A stretch of DNA of 46,893 bases from Candidatus Mediterraneibacter surreyensis (lineage in GTDB: Bacteria > Bacillota > Clostridia > Lachnospirales > Lachnospiraceae). The notes beneath the pieces are model-generated. The model made no database searches. It had not been told where the DNA came from and worked only from the letters and a program-made list of their open reading frames with translations. The DNA is taken from NCBI GenBank assembly GCA_019118885.1, contig DWYB01000060.1:1-46893 (forward strand). Reading direction: 5' to 3'. How positions within the stretch are numbered: the stretch's first letter is position 1; each line of letters starts with the position of its first letter. The position numbers were made by a program, and so were the translations under genes. This document shows positions 8,373-18,988 of the stretch, piece by piece.

Positions 8373-9707
8373 TTATATGTGTTCGATTTTCAGCGTGAGC
8401 GCTTCATGCCCGGAGCACTGCATGAGTTTCTGCTTTGATATCCGGATTTCTTCCATTTCGCCGGGAGACATGACAGGCCTTTTCTTCTGGAAGATCCTCT
8501 CTTCTCCGGAATACAGAGTAATCCGGCTGTTCCGGAAGACTCTGTCTACCCGGAAACGCAGTGTGAGGGTTTCGTCTGTCCGGGCGGGATGTATCACGGA
8601 AGGCACTGTGTAGCGGATCCCGTCCGAGAAACGGACGGAGATACACGGGTCATTTCCGTCAGAAAGCGGCCCGATACGCCTGATATAATCAGCGGCGCAT
8701 TTCCCGGCGACGGATGCTTCCTCAGACACATAATCTACCAGATCATGTACATGAAGAACATTTCCGCAGGCGAATACTCCCGGAGAATCCGTCTCAAGGC
8801 TTTCATTTACAAACGGACCGTGAGTGGCAGGGTTCAGCCGGATGCCGAGCTTTTCCGTCAGCTCATTTTCCGGGATCAGGCCGACGGAGAGCAGGAGCGT
8901 GTCGCAGGGATAGTATTCCTCCGTTCCGGGAATTGGTTTGCGGTGTTCATCCACTCTGGCAACGGTAACGCCCTCCACCCGTTCTTTTCCGCGGATGTCG
9001 ATGACCGTATGATTCAGCTTCAAAGGAATCCCGTAGTCGTCCAGACACTGCACGATATTTCGCTTCAGGCCGCCGGAGTAGGGCATGATCTCGACGACAG
9101 CCTTTACCTTTGCTCCCTCAAGAGTCAGTCTTCGCGCCATAATAAGCCCGATGTCTCCGGAGCCGAGGATCACCGCTTCACGGCCGGGCAGGTACCCTTC
9201 CAGATTGACGAGGCGCTGGGCAGTGCCGGCGGAAAAGACGCCTGCAGGTCTGTATCCCGGGATGTTCAGCGCGCCGCGGGGGCGTTCCCTGCATCCCATG
9301 GCAAGGATGACGGCTTTTGCCCCGATTTCGAACAGGCCGTCCGTACGGTTTATAGCGGTTATCTTCCGGACAGGGCTGACGCGGATGCTGTCCGATGCAT
9401 CGCAGTGAGAACTGTCAGTATCGGCCCGGCATGGAGAAGAGACGTCGATGACCATAGTGTTGAGCATATATGGGATCTTCCGTTCTTTGATCAGATTGAT
9501 ATACCGGGCGGCATATTCAGGACCTGTCAGCTCTTCTTTGAAAGTGTGCAGTCCGAAGCCGTTATGGATGCACTGGTTCAGGATACCGCCCAGCTCACGG
9601 TCACGTTCCAGGATAAGGATACTGTCTGCGCCGTGATCCTTTGCAGATGCGGCGGCCGCCAGTCCGGCGGGGCCGCCTCCGATGATAACGATGTCGTATA
9701 TATTCAT
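8373..9707 (-). CDS. FAD-dependent NAD(P) oxidoreductase of the glycerol operon (GlpB-like role)
   Basis: A 444-residue flavoprotein with an N-terminal FAD-binding motif GGGPAGLAAAASAKDHGA, the segment NQCIHNGFGLH, a second nucleotide-binding motif (ILGSGDIGLIMARRL, about residues 183-197) for NAD(P), and a C-terminal FAD motif ending in VFACGNVLHVHDLVDYVS. Proteins of this type accompany GlpA and DUF1667 and probably pass electrons from glycerol-3-phosphate oxidation to another carrier. The last about 80 residues form an extra C-terminal domain. It overlaps the glpA-like gene by four bases, so the two are translationally coupled. Confidence 0.85.
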   Translation of the reverse strand: MNIYDIVIIGGGPAGLAAAASAKDHGADSILILERDRELGGILNQCIHNGFGLHTFKEELTGPEYAARYINLIKERKIPYMLNTMVIDVSSPCRADTDSSHCDASDSIRVSPVRKITAINRTDGLFEIGAKAVILAMGCRERPRGALNIPGYRPAGVFSAGTAQRLVNLEGYLPGREAVILGSGDIGLIMARRLTLEGAKVKAVVEIMPYSGGLKRNIVQCLDDYGIPLKLNHTVIDIRGKERVEGVTVARVDEHRKPIPGTEEYYPCDTLLLSVGLIPENELTEKLGIRLNPATHGPFVNESLETDSPGVFACGNVLHVHDLVDYVSEEASVAGKCAADYIRRIGPLSDGNDPCISVRFSDGIRYTVPSVIHPARTDETLTLRFRVDRVFRNSRITLYSGEERIFQKKRPVMSPGEMEEIRISKQKLMQCSGHEALTLKIEHI

Positions 9708-11164
9708 GAGCGGTCACCTCCTGCCGGATAGCCGGTCTCTTTGTTCAGACCGCTGATAATACGGGAATTCCCGCCGGATTTTGTGATCTCTGTCTTGGAA
9801 ATGCCAAGTTCACGGGAGAGGATCTTCATGACGCCGGGCATACAGAAGCCGGACTGACACCGCCCCATACCGGCGCGGACTCTCCGCTTGACGCCGTCCA
9901 GTGACCGGGCTCCGGGCGAGCGGCGGATCGCGTCGATGATCTCGCCTTCAGAGATCATCTCGCACCGGCAGATGATATTGCCGTACGTCGGATATCTGCG
10001 GATCAGCCGGTTTCTCTCTTCTAAAGTAAGTGTCTGAGGGTTGAGAAAACCCTTTCGCTCTGCTATAAAATCTGTCTTCTGCGCAGGGTGCAGCCTGCCG
10101 CAGATTATCCCTGCAGCCATCTCACCGATTGCCGGGCAGGCCGTAAGCCCCGGAGATTCGATGCCGGCGCAGTCGATGAATCCTTTTGCATCCTCAGGCT
10201 CTCCGATGATGAATTCATGTCCGTCTTCATGGGCGCGCAGTCCGGCAAAAGAGGTGATGACCTTGTTCATGGGAATGTTCTTTACATTCAGATCCGCGCT
10301 TTTTATGATCTGTTCCATTCCTGCACAAGTCGTGTCCGTGCCCTCCCGGTCGTCGATATTAGAAGCGGTAGGTCCGATCAGCAGGTTCCCGTGGATGGTA
10401 GGAGTGACAAGGATGCCTTTCCCCAGCTTCCCGGGCAGGGTGAAGATCGTGTGTCCTACATGGCTGCCGGCGGTGCGGTCCAGGAGACAGTATTCTCCTT
10501 TCCTGGGAGTGATATGGATCTTGCTCTCACTGACCATATTGTGGAAGCGGTCTGCATAGACGCCTGCCGCATTGACTACGATCTTTGTTCTGAAGTTTCC
10601 CTGTTTCGAGACGACCAGCCAGCCGCCGTCAGCTCTGGTTATCCCGGTGACTTCTGTGTCAAAGCAAAATTCCACCCCGTTTGCCGCGGCATTTTCCGCA
10701 AGAGCGATATTGAGCCCGAACGGACATACGATGCCCGCAGACGGAGCATAGAGCGCTGCCACTGCGTCATCGCTGATATTGGGCTCCATCTCTGTCAGTT
10801 CCTTCCGGTTCAGAATGCGCAGATCCTTCACCCCGTTTCTGATTCCTCTTGCCTTCAGTTCCTCCAGGCGGGGCATATCTTCCGGATTCCGGCAGATGAC
10901 AAGCGATCCGGTCCTGCGAAACGGAAAGTCCAGATCTTGGGCCAGCTGTTCCATCAGTTCATTTCCGCGCACGTTCAGCCTGGACATGAGAGTTCCGCTG
11001 GCAGCGTCGTAACCGGCGTGGACGATACCGCTGTTCGCCTTGGAAGTGCCGCAGCACACGTCTTCATCGCGCTCAAGTACACAGATATTCAGTTCATAGC
11101 GGGAGAGTTCCCTTGCAATAGCGGCGCCGGATACGCCGGCTCCGATGATGATCACGTCATACAT
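9704..11164 (-). CDS. glpA: Anaerobic glycerol-3-phosphate dehydrogenase, GlpA-like, with BFD-type Fe-S domain
   Basis: A 486-residue FAD-dependent oxidoreductase. The N-terminus has the dinucleotide-binding motif GAGVSGAAIARELSRY, and the DAO domain runs to about residue 370. A C-terminal BFD-like [2Fe-2S] domain is marked by CRCE and CQSGFC (about residues 395-445). This layout matches GlpA, which oxidises sn-glycerol-3-phosphate to dihydroxyacetone phosphate. It lies 54 bases after glpK and overlaps the next flavoprotein by four bases, so kinase and dehydrogenase steps are made together. A long open frame on the opposite strand is a shadow of this G+C-rich gene. Confidence 0.9.
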   Translation of the reverse strand: MYDVIIIGAGVSGAAIARELSRYELNICVLERDEDVCCGTSKANSGIVHAGYDAASGTLMSRLNVRGNELMEQLAQDLDFPFRRTGSLVICRNPEDMPRLEELKARGIRNGVKDLRILNRKELTEMEPNISDDAVAALYAPSAGIVCPFGLNIALAENAAANGVEFCFDTEVTGITRADGGWLVVSKQGNFRTKIVVNAAGVYADRFHNMVSESKIHITPRKGEYCLLDRTAGSHVGHTIFTLPGKLGKGILVTPTIHGNLLIGPTASNIDDREGTDTTCAGMEQIIKSADLNVKNIPMNKVITSFAGLRAHEDGHEFIIGEPEDAKGFIDCAGIESPGLTACPAIGEMAAGIICGRLHPAQKTDFIAERKGFLNPQTLTLEERNRLIRRYPTYGNIICRCEMISEGEIIDAIRRSPGARSLDGVKRRVRAGMGRCQSGFCMPGVMKILSRELGISKTEITKSGGNSRIISGLNKETGYPAGGDRS

Positions 11165-11218
11165 ACTGCTGTGTTTCCTTTTCTGCTTAAATTACTTCTG
11201 TGAGCCAGATGTGTCCGC

Positions 11219-13191
<1,973 letters not shown>

Positions 13192-13232
13192 AATTATGAC
13201 TACTTCCTTTATTTATGATTTTATCTTATCCA

Positions 13233-13241
13233 ATTATAACA
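13233..13241 (-). promoter_or_regulatory. Putative extended -10 of the ybaK-glpK operon
   Basis: On the minus strand TGTTATAAT, an extended -10 element, ends about 40 bases before the ybaK-like start. No good -35 is visible at the usual distance. A GC-rich imperfect palindrome lies upstream at 13276-13293 and could bind a regulator. Confidence 0.5.
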
Positions 13242-13399
13242 GGTAACGGGCGGCTTGGGTATGAGATTTTGAATTCAGCCGGGAACCGGGCTGTTGCTGC
13301 TGGTTTACATTGCCAGACCGCAATGCTAAAATATATGTGTATTAATTTCTAACATTACAATATCTTTATGGCATATATCAGGAAAAGAGGAAATGAAAC

Positions 13400-14266
13400 A
13401 TGTGGCTTTTCTATGCTATAGGCTCTGCATTTTTTGCCGGAGTGACTTCGATTCTGGCAAAATGCGGGATAAGGAAAACGGACTCTACCGTGGCAACGGC
13501 AGTGCGCACGGTGGTAGTCCTTATCTTTTCGTGGATCATGGTGCTCATATCGGGCTCCTTTGATCAGATTACTTCAATCAGCGGATATACGTTTCTGTTT
13601 CTGGTCCTGTCGGGAGCTGCCACGGGAGCATCCTGGCTGTGTTATTTCAAGGCGCTTCAGACGGGAGATGTCAATAAAGTCGTGCCCATCGATAAATCAA
13701 GCACGGTCCTTACGATCATACTGGCGCTGATCTTTCTGCATGAGGGAATCTCTTTCCCGAAAGCAGTGGCTGTCATTGTTATTGCAGCGGGGATCATGCT
13801 GATGATCGAGAGAAAGGATGTGGAAGAGACGAAGACCACCGGAAAAGGCAGGTGGCTGCTCTATGCGGCGGGCTCGGCTTTCTTTGCCAGCCTGACAGCA
13901 ATTTTGGGAAAAATCGGCATTTCCGGAGTGGAGTCCAATCTGGGAACAGCCATCCGCACGTGCGTTGTGCTCGTCATGGCGTGGGGGATGGTATTTGTCA
14001 CCGGGAAACAGCGGGAAGTCACGCAGATCGGGAAAAAAGAGATGGGATTTATCTGTCTGTCCGGTGTCGCGACAGGGGCATCATGGCTGTGCTATTATCG
14101 TGCGCTTCAGGAGGGACCTGCGAGCATTGTGGCGCCTGTCGACAAGCTGAGTGTATTGGCGACAGTCGTGTTCTCGTATTTTGTATTCGGAGAGAAACTG
14201 GGAAAGAAAGAGGCGCTGGGGCTTGCACTGCTCACCGGCGGTACAGTGGCAATGACGCTGTTATGA
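13400..14266 (+). CDS. EamA/DMT family transporter with strongly repeated halves
   Basis: A 288-residue membrane protein of the drug/metabolite transporter superfamily with about ten helices in two EamA repeats of five. The halves are unusually alike: WLFYAIGSAFFAGVTSIL near residue 2 against WLLYAAGSAFFASLTAIL near residue 151, and GAATGASWLCYFKALQ against GVATGASWLCYYRALQ. Length is normal. Substrate is unknown; relatives export amino acids, nucleotides or drugs. It stands alone between the divergent glycerol operon and the two-component system and has a spacer of about 210 bases before it. Confidence 0.87.
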   Translation: MWLFYAIGSAFFAGVTSILAKCGIRKTDSTVATAVRTVVVLIFSWIMVLISGSFDQITSISGYTFLFLVLSGAATGASWLCYFKALQTGDVNKVVPIDKSSTVLTIILALIFLHEGISFPKAVAVIVIAAGIMLMIERKDVEETKTTGKGRWLLYAAGSAFFASLTAILGKIGISGVESNLGTAIRTCVVLVMAWGMVFVTGKQREVTQIGKKEMGFICLSGVATGASWLCYYRALQEGPASIVAPVDKLSVLATVVFSYFVFGEKLGKKEALGLALLTGGTVAMTLL

Positions 14267-14432
14267 GCAGACGGTCAGATTTTCAGATTCTAATTTTAAC
14301 AATTCAGAAACAAAAGTCAAATAATATGGAAACATAATCCCCTTATAGTATGCTAAGACAAAATACAAAATCAAGAGGTCATTACCTGATCCGGGCCGCT
14401 GTCAGTCGTGCGGAGAAAGTGAGGAAGATAAG

Positions 14433-15104
14433 ATGATACACATTCTTGTAGTAGAAGATGATGACAAATTAAATAAAATTGTCTGCACGTATTTAAACGA
14501 CAGTGGATTTGAGGCAAAAGGATGTTTAAATGCAAGGGATGCTTATGATGAGATGTACAGTCAGCTCTATAATCTGATCATATCTGACATCATGATGCCG
14601 GAGATCGACGGATTTGAGTTCGCCAGGACTGTGAGAAAAGTAAATGAGAGAATCCCAATCCTCTTTATGTCTGCAAAGGACGATCTCCCGTCCAAGCAGC
14701 GGGGATTCCGTCTGGGAATCGACGACTATATGGTAAAGCCGGTCGATCTGGACGAGCTGGTACTCCGTGTGCGCGCTCTTCTGCGCAGGGCAAACATCGA
14801 GACAGAGCGCAAAATCTCTGTCGGCAATCTGACACTGGATGCAGACGGCCTGAGCGCAGAGGTGGACGGAGAAGAGATCAGCCTGACGACACGGGAATTT
14901 AATATCATATATAAGCTGTTATCCTATCCGAAGAAAACATTTTCAAGGGCTCAGCTTATGGATGAATTCTGGGATGTGGACAGTGATGCCAGCCTGCGCG
15001 CGGTGGATGTGTACATGACCAAACTCAGGAGTAAACTGTCCGGCTGTGACGGATTTAAGATCGTGACAGTCCGGGGACTGGGATATAAGGCGGTGCTGCA
15101 ATGA
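14433..15104 (+). CDS. OmpR-family response regulator
   Basis: A 223-residue response regulator with an N-terminal receiver domain (acidic pocket VVEDDD, phospho-acceptor Asp52 in LIISDIMMPE, Thr/Ser in MSAKDD, and Lys in MVKPVD) and a C-terminal winged-helix OmpR/PhoB DNA-binding domain from about residue 128, ending in TVRGLGYKA. It controls transcription after phosphorylation by the kinase encoded next, which it overlaps by four bases. A likely -10 (TATAGTATG region at about 14345) lies upstream without an obvious -35. Target genes cannot be inferred, though autoregulation is common in this family. Confidence 0.93.
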   Translation: MIHILVVEDDDKLNKIVCTYLNDSGFEAKGCLNARDAYDEMYSQLYNLIISDIMMPEIDGFEFARTVRKVNERIPILFMSAKDDLPSKQRGFRLGIDDYMVKPVDLDELVLRVRALLRRANIETERKISVGNLTLDADGLSAEVDGEEISLTTREFNIIYKLLSYPKKTFSRAQLMDEFWDVDSDASLRAVDVYMTKLRSKLSGCDGFKIVTVRGLGYKAVLQ

Positions 15105-16192
15105 GTGGAAAAAACGGGCAGCGCATCATAAAGGACAGTCTCTTTCCTATCTCACTGTTTGCAATCTATTTGGGCGTACTGCTTTTGATGTCTGGCCTTC
15201 ATGTGGGCCTGGTCGTGCTCATGAACAAAATGGGATGGAACGGATATGTGCAGACTATTGTTCCGATCATTTACTGGGGCTGTGTGGCGTCAGGTCTGAC
15301 GTTATTTACCAGAAAGAAGATGAAAGACACTTACGAGAAACCTCTCCATATGCTGGCTGAAGCGACGGAACAGGTGGCAAACGGAGATTTTTCTGTGTAT
15401 ATTCCGACGATCCATACATCCGACAGACTGGATTATCTGGACGTCATGATTCTGGATTTCAATAAGATGGTGGAAGAGCTTGGGAGTGTAGAGACGCTGA
15501 AAACGGATTTCGTCTCGAATGTCTCCCATGAGATGAAGACGCCGATCGCGATCATCAAGAATTATGCGGAACTGCTCCAGACCGGGAAAGGAACGGAAGA
15601 AGAACGGCTGGAGTATGCGCAGAATATCGAAGAAGCGGCAGGTCGGTTGTCCGCGCTGATCAGCAATATCCTGCGTCTGAACAAACTGGAGCATCAGCAG
15701 ATTGACCCGGAGATCGAGTCCTATGATCTGTACGGCCAGCTTGAAGAGTGTATTCTGAACTACGAAGAAATGTGGGATGAAAAAGACCTGGATCTGGAAG
15801 TAGATCTGGAGGAAAAGACAGTCGTAGATGCGGATAAGAGCCTGATGGAATTGGTGTGGAACAATCTTCTCTCCAATGCGATCAAGTTTACAGAGCCCGG
15901 CGGGAGAGTGGCGGTCCGGCAGACTTCTTCCGACGGATATGCAGTGGTGGAAGTGACAGATACGGGATGCGGTATGAGCAGGGAGAGTATCCGTCACATT
16001 TTTGATAAGTTCTATCAGGGGGATACTTCACATTCCAAAGAAGGCAACGGGCTCGGGCTTGCTCTTGTCAGACGGATTCTTATATTGATGAACGGAGAAA
16101 TCAGCGTTGTCAGCGAAGCGGGCAGAGGGAGTACATTTACGGTAAAGATCCCGGCAGCAGGGGGAATACAGGAAATAGATCAAAGGAAGTGA
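15101..16192 (+). CDS. Sensor histidine kinase (HAMP, HisKA, HATPase)
   Basis: A 363-residue membrane kinase. Two membrane helices span about residues 12-40 and 50-69, with only a short loop between them, so it likely senses a signal at or within the membrane. A HAMP domain follows (LHMLAEATEQVANGDF), then the HisKA domain with the phosphorylated His143 in VSNVSHEMKTP. The catalytic ATPase domain shows NNLLSNAIKF (N box), DTGCGM (G1), FDKFYQGD (F box) and GNGLGLAL (G2). All catalytic motifs are intact. It forms a pair with the overlapping response regulator. Confidence 0.93.
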   Translation: MSGKNGQRIIKDSLFPISLFAIYLGVLLLMSGLHVGLVVLMNKMGWNGYVQTIVPIIYWGCVASGLTLFTRKKMKDTYEKPLHMLAEATEQVANGDFSVYIPTIHTSDRLDYLDVMILDFNKMVEELGSVETLKTDFVSNVSHEMKTPIAIIKNYAELLQTGKGTEEERLEYAQNIEEAAGRLSALISNILRLNKLEHQQIDPEIESYDLYGQLEECILNYEEMWDEKDLDLEVDLEEKTVVDADKSLMELVWNNLLSNAIKFTEPGGRVAVRQTSSDGYAVVEVTDTGCGMSRESIRHIFDKFYQGDTSHSKEGNGLGLALVRRILILMNGEISVVSEAGRGSTFTVKIPAAGGIQEIDQRK

Positions 16193-16196
16193 TCAA

Positions 16197-16766
16197 ATGG
16201 AAAAGACAAAGAGAAGGAACGGAAGTTTTATCGCGTTTGAATATAAGGAAGTGGTCGCGGATATCGCGCAGGCGTCTTTTCTCATAGACGGATATGAAAA
16301 TTTCGGCTGGGAGATCGATGAAAATGTAATGCCGGATACGACGGAAAGGTATTCTGTGAAGAAAGGGGAACACCAGCACAAAAAGGTCGTGATCCGGATG
16401 AAGCGCGACCGCAAGATCCTCAATAAAATGGAGCTGACCAGGCTCCAGAGAAATTTTGAAGCATGCGTTGCGGAGATTGGGAATCTGGAGAAAGAAAAGA
16501 CCTCCCGTCCGTCCGTACTTGCGTTGACTATAGGAATCCTTGGGACAGCGTTTATGGCGGGAGCGACATTTGCAGTGACGGCACAGCCGCCCCAGATCCT
16601 GTTATGTATTATTCTGGCGATACCGGGATTCCTCGGCTGGATCCTTCCGTATTTCCTGTACAAAACAGGCGTCAGAAAGCAGACAGAGAAGATAACGCCA
16701 TTGATCGAAGAAAAGTACGATGAGATCTATGAAATCTGCGAGAAAGGGAATAAATTATTGAACTAG
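16197..16766 (+). CDS. Hypothetical protein with two membrane helices, two-component operon
   Basis: A 189-residue protein with no family I recognise. Residues 1-100 are charged and look soluble, with a basic segment VIRMKRDRKILNKMEL; two hydrophobic helices follow at about 107-128 and 135-156, then a charged C-terminal tail. It starts four bases after the kinase stop with AAAGGAAG upstream, so it is the third gene of the operon and could be a target or accessory of the two-component pair. That link is inference. Its end abuts a strong terminator. Confidence 0.75.
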   Translation: MEKTKRRNGSFIAFEYKEVVADIAQASFLIDGYENFGWEIDENVMPDTTERYSVKKGEHQHKKVVIRMKRDRKILNKMELTRLQRNFEACVAEIGNLEKEKTSRPSVLALTIGILGTAFMAGATFAVTAQPPQILLCIILAIPGFLGWILPYFLYKTGVRKQTEKITPLIEEKYDEIYEICEKGNKLLN

Positions 16767-16810
16767 AAAGATGGGACCTGAAGCTTTACAGCTCCAGGTC
16801 CCATCTTTCT
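16765..16810. terminator. Bidirectional terminator
   Basis: Perfect 16-base arms (AGAAAGATGGGACCTG and complement) flank a 14-base loop. The hairpin lies between the hypothetical membrane gene and the convergent MarR-GNAT gene and overlaps the last codons of the latter. Confidence 0.85.
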
Positions 16811-17697
16811 TCTACAACTCCTTCACCCCATTCGGATTTATTCCGGCTCCACACTTTATAAAACCCGTGTGTTTCATAGACATGTCTTGCCACTACCTGT
16901 GCTGTGATGGTCAGGAGAAATACTTTTTTATAGCCTTTTTCCCGGCAGAAATCGAGCGCCAGATCAATAAGCCGGTTTCCGTATCCTCGTCTGCGCATCT
17001 CCGGTTCCAGCATGAAGAAACGGAGCTGTGCGGTATCGTCGCCCGCTTTCGCGACGGCGATGCTGCCTGCGGGAACGCCGTTGCACTCCAGGATGTTCAG
17101 ACAGTCAGTCGCGGGATTATATTTATCTGCAAATTCATATACGATCCGGTCCACATACGCGGAAAAAACGTCAGAGAGATGGCGCTCCGCATAATAAAGC
17201 GTCTTGTGGCGGGAAATCACGTACTCGATATCGCTCTGTGCAAAGGGACGGATCGTGATCACGTCGTTGGCGTCAGAGAGCTTGTTGCGGATCATGATCA
17301 TGGCATTCAGGACGGACTGCTGATCCTCATCGTTGAGTTTCCCGAAGATATTGCGGATCTGAGCGCTCTGGATATCGCTGAGACGGTTGAATTCTTTTCG
17401 GCCTTCCTCTGTCAGCCGGATGTAGCGTACACGGCTGTCCGTCTTTGACAATGTCTTTTCAATCAGCCCTTTCTTTTCAAACTTTGCGATCATCCGGCTC
17501 ATATAGCTGCGGTCGATATGAAGCTGCTGTGTCAGGATATTTGCCGTGCATCGCTCTGCCTTACTGATCTCCAGCAGAACGTCCTTTTCCGTCAGGGAAT
17601 AACCTGCGTCAAGGATCGCGCTGTCGATCCGTTTGCACAGATACAGGTAGACTTTATTAAATCCCTGCACATCTGCGATCTGATCTGATGTAAACAT
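16786..17697 (-). CDS. Fused MarR regulator and GNAT acetyltransferase
   Basis: A 303-residue two-domain protein. Residues about 1-145 are a MarR winged helix-turn-helix (TANILTQQLHIDRSYMSRMIAKF, then the wing RVRYIRLTEEGRKEF). Residues about 150-303 are a GNAT acetyltransferase with the acetyl-CoA-binding stretch MRRRGYGNRLIDLAL (R-x-x-G-x-G type) and late ARHVYETHGF. Such bifunctional proteins are known in bacteria. It lies 57 bases after an EamA transporter gene on the same strand and may regulate it. The acetylated substrate is unknown. The nearest Shine-Dalgarno-like sequence is weak or distant, so translation may be poor. Confidence 0.88.
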   Translation of the reverse strand: MFTSDQIADVQGFNKVYLYLCKRIDSAILDAGYSLTEKDVLLEISKAERCTANILTQQLHIDRSYMSRMIAKFEKKGLIEKTLSKTDSRVRYIRLTEEGRKEFNRLSDIQSAQIRNIFGKLNDEDQQSVLNAMIMIRNKLSDANDVITIRPFAQSDIEYVISRHKTLYYAERHLSDVFSAYVDRIVYEFADKYNPATDCLNILECNGVPAGSIAVAKAGDDTAQLRFFMLEPEMRRRGYGNRLIDLALDFCREKGYKKVFLLTITAQVVARHVYETHGFYKVWSRNKSEWGEGVVEERWDLEL

Positions 17698-17754
17698 TTT
17701 GTTGCTTCATTCCTTTCCTGAAATCTCTTTTTTCTGTCCGCGTATCATGTCTGT

Positions 17755-18708
17755 CTATGCGTTCTTTTCGTTCCACAGAGTAAATCCGAGTATCAATATA
17801 CCGCCGATCAGCTGCATGATTGTCATGCTTTCTCCGAGAATGAGGACGGAGACGATAACGGCCACCAGAGGATCGATGTAACTTAGGATTGCGGCTTCCT
17901 GTCCGGGCAGATCCTTCAGCGCGGAGAAATACATACAGTAGGTAACGCCTGTGTGGATCAGTCCTACGATCAGCAGGCATACCCAGCCGACTGTGTTCAG
18001 CGTAGATAAGTTCACTCCGTCTGTGCATCCTACATACGGGACGAGGATGATGATGGCGGCAAAGAACTGAAGCAGTGTGCGGTGGATACCGGCTACATTT
18101 TTGATAAATTTATTGAGCAGGATGACCGTTGCATAGAAGACCGCGGCGCCAAGGCCGAACAGGATTCCAATCAGGTCGTTCCCGCCCTGGCTTAAGTTGT
18201 TTACCCCGATGATCATGACTAATCCCAGTGTGGACATGCAGAAGCAGATGATCTGCTTTGCCGTCAGCTTTTCCCGGAACAGAAACGGCGATACTATGGT
18301 TACGATCACCGGAGCGAAGTAGTAGCTCAGTGTAGCTGCCGAGATCGTTGTATACCGGTAGGCCTGAAAGAGCAGGATCCAGTTGATTCCCATAGCCACG
18401 CCGGACGCCAGCAGGAGAGGAATATCCCTGCGGATACTCTTCAGGTCGATCTTCTGCCTGGTGACGGCCAGATAGATGATGATAAGGCCCGCCGCCAGGA
18501 TGGCGCGGTAGAGTGCCAGTTCCCCGGAACTTAAAGGAATATATCTGGTGAAGAGCCCCAGCGTTCCGAAGATCGCCATGGATACGCTGAGCATGAGCTT
18601 CGGGCGCATCTCGCCTTTTGCAGTTTCTTTTGATTTTCCGGCCGGCTTTCCGTCGGCAGAAGGATTTATCCTGACTGAATTTACGTTTTCATTCATACTT
18701 TCTTCCAT
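17755..18708 (-). CDS. EamA/DMT family transporter
   Basis: A 317-residue membrane protein of the drug/metabolite transporter superfamily with ten predicted helices after a polar N-terminal tail of about 30 residues. Typical segments are the first-half FTRYIPLSSGELALYRAIL and the second-half end LSYIDPLVAVIVSVLILGE. It differs from the EamA protein at 13400 in that the halves are not obviously alike. Export of a metabolite or drug is likely. The start at 18708 follows AGGAGA at seven bases; a clear sigma-A promoter lies upstream. The downstream MarR-GNAT gene is probably in the same transcript. Confidence 0.88.
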   Translation of the reverse strand: MEESMNENVNSVRINPSADGKPAGKSKETAKGEMRPKLMLSVSMAIFGTLGLFTRYIPLSSGELALYRAILAAGLIIIYLAVTRQKIDLKSIRRDIPLLLASGVAMGINWILLFQAYRYTTISAATLSYYFAPVIVTIVSPFLFREKLTAKQIICFCMSTLGLVMIIGVNNLSQGGNDLIGILFGLGAAVFYATVILLNKFIKNVAGIHRTLLQFFAAIIILVPYVGCTDGVNLSTLNTVGWVCLLIVGLIHTGVTYCMYFSALKDLPGQEAAILSYIDPLVAVIVSVLILGESMTIMQLIGGILILGFTLWNEKNA

Positions 18709-18741
18709 CTTGATGTCTCCTGTTTTAGTACGATAATTTGC

Positions 18742-18789
18742 GGACTCTGTCCATTTTTATAGGATAATGTATTTTGTGGACTCTGTCAA
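18742..18789 (-). promoter_or_regulatory. Sigma-A promoter and repeated box of the EamA/MarR-GNAT unit
   Basis: Read on the minus strand, TTGACA (18784-18789) and TATCCT (18761-18766) are 17 bases apart. The 10-mer GGACTCTGTC (plus-strand reading) occurs at 18742-18751 and 18778-18787, one copy over the -35 and one near the expected start site, which would suit repressor binding. Confidence 0.65.
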
Positions 18790-18854
18790 CAAAATATAAC
18801 AAATGCATGATTTAAACCTGCATGATTTAAATATGGAAAAGAGCTATGTAACTA

Positions 18855-18883
18855 TTGACATTACAACATTAAGGTGATATTCT
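18855..18883 (+). promoter_or_regulatory. Sigma-A promoter of the macrodomain-sirtuin operon
   Basis: TTGACA at 18855-18860 and TATTCT at 18878-18883 are exactly 17 bases apart, about 105 bases before the macrodomain start. A pair of 13-base direct repeats TGCATGATTTAAA lies just upstream at about 18800-18835. Confidence 0.7.
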
Positions 18884-18895
18884 GACAATGCAAGA

Positions 18896-18914
18896 TGTAA
18901 TGATTGATATTACA
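18896..18914 (+). promoter_or_regulatory. Inverted repeat, putative Rrf2 operator
   Basis: TGTAAT and ATTACA are separated by seven bases, directly downstream of the operon promoter. A similar ATTACA box overlaps the spacer of that promoter (ACATTACAAC). The operon encodes an Rrf2 regulator, so autoregulation here is a reasonable inference. Confidence 0.5.
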
Positions 18915-18988
18915 ATGATGCCGGCGGACAGCCGTTCGGAAAGGCTGCGTGCAGGCGGCTGACAGCCGGAGATCAGGAGGCGGAGGAT

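Noticed and set aside
8589-9731. Open frame of 380 codons on the plus strand
   Set aside because: It is antisense to a flavoprotein gene with clear motifs; the open frame follows from the G+C-rich codons of the real gene.
10088-11203. Open frame of 371 codons on the plus strand
   Set aside because: Antisense to the GlpA-like gene; no recognisable domain and no ribosome binding site.
13276-13293. GC-rich palindrome as a riboswitch or terminator
   Set aside because: Imperfect, upstream of the likely -10 and without a T-run; at most a protein binding site.
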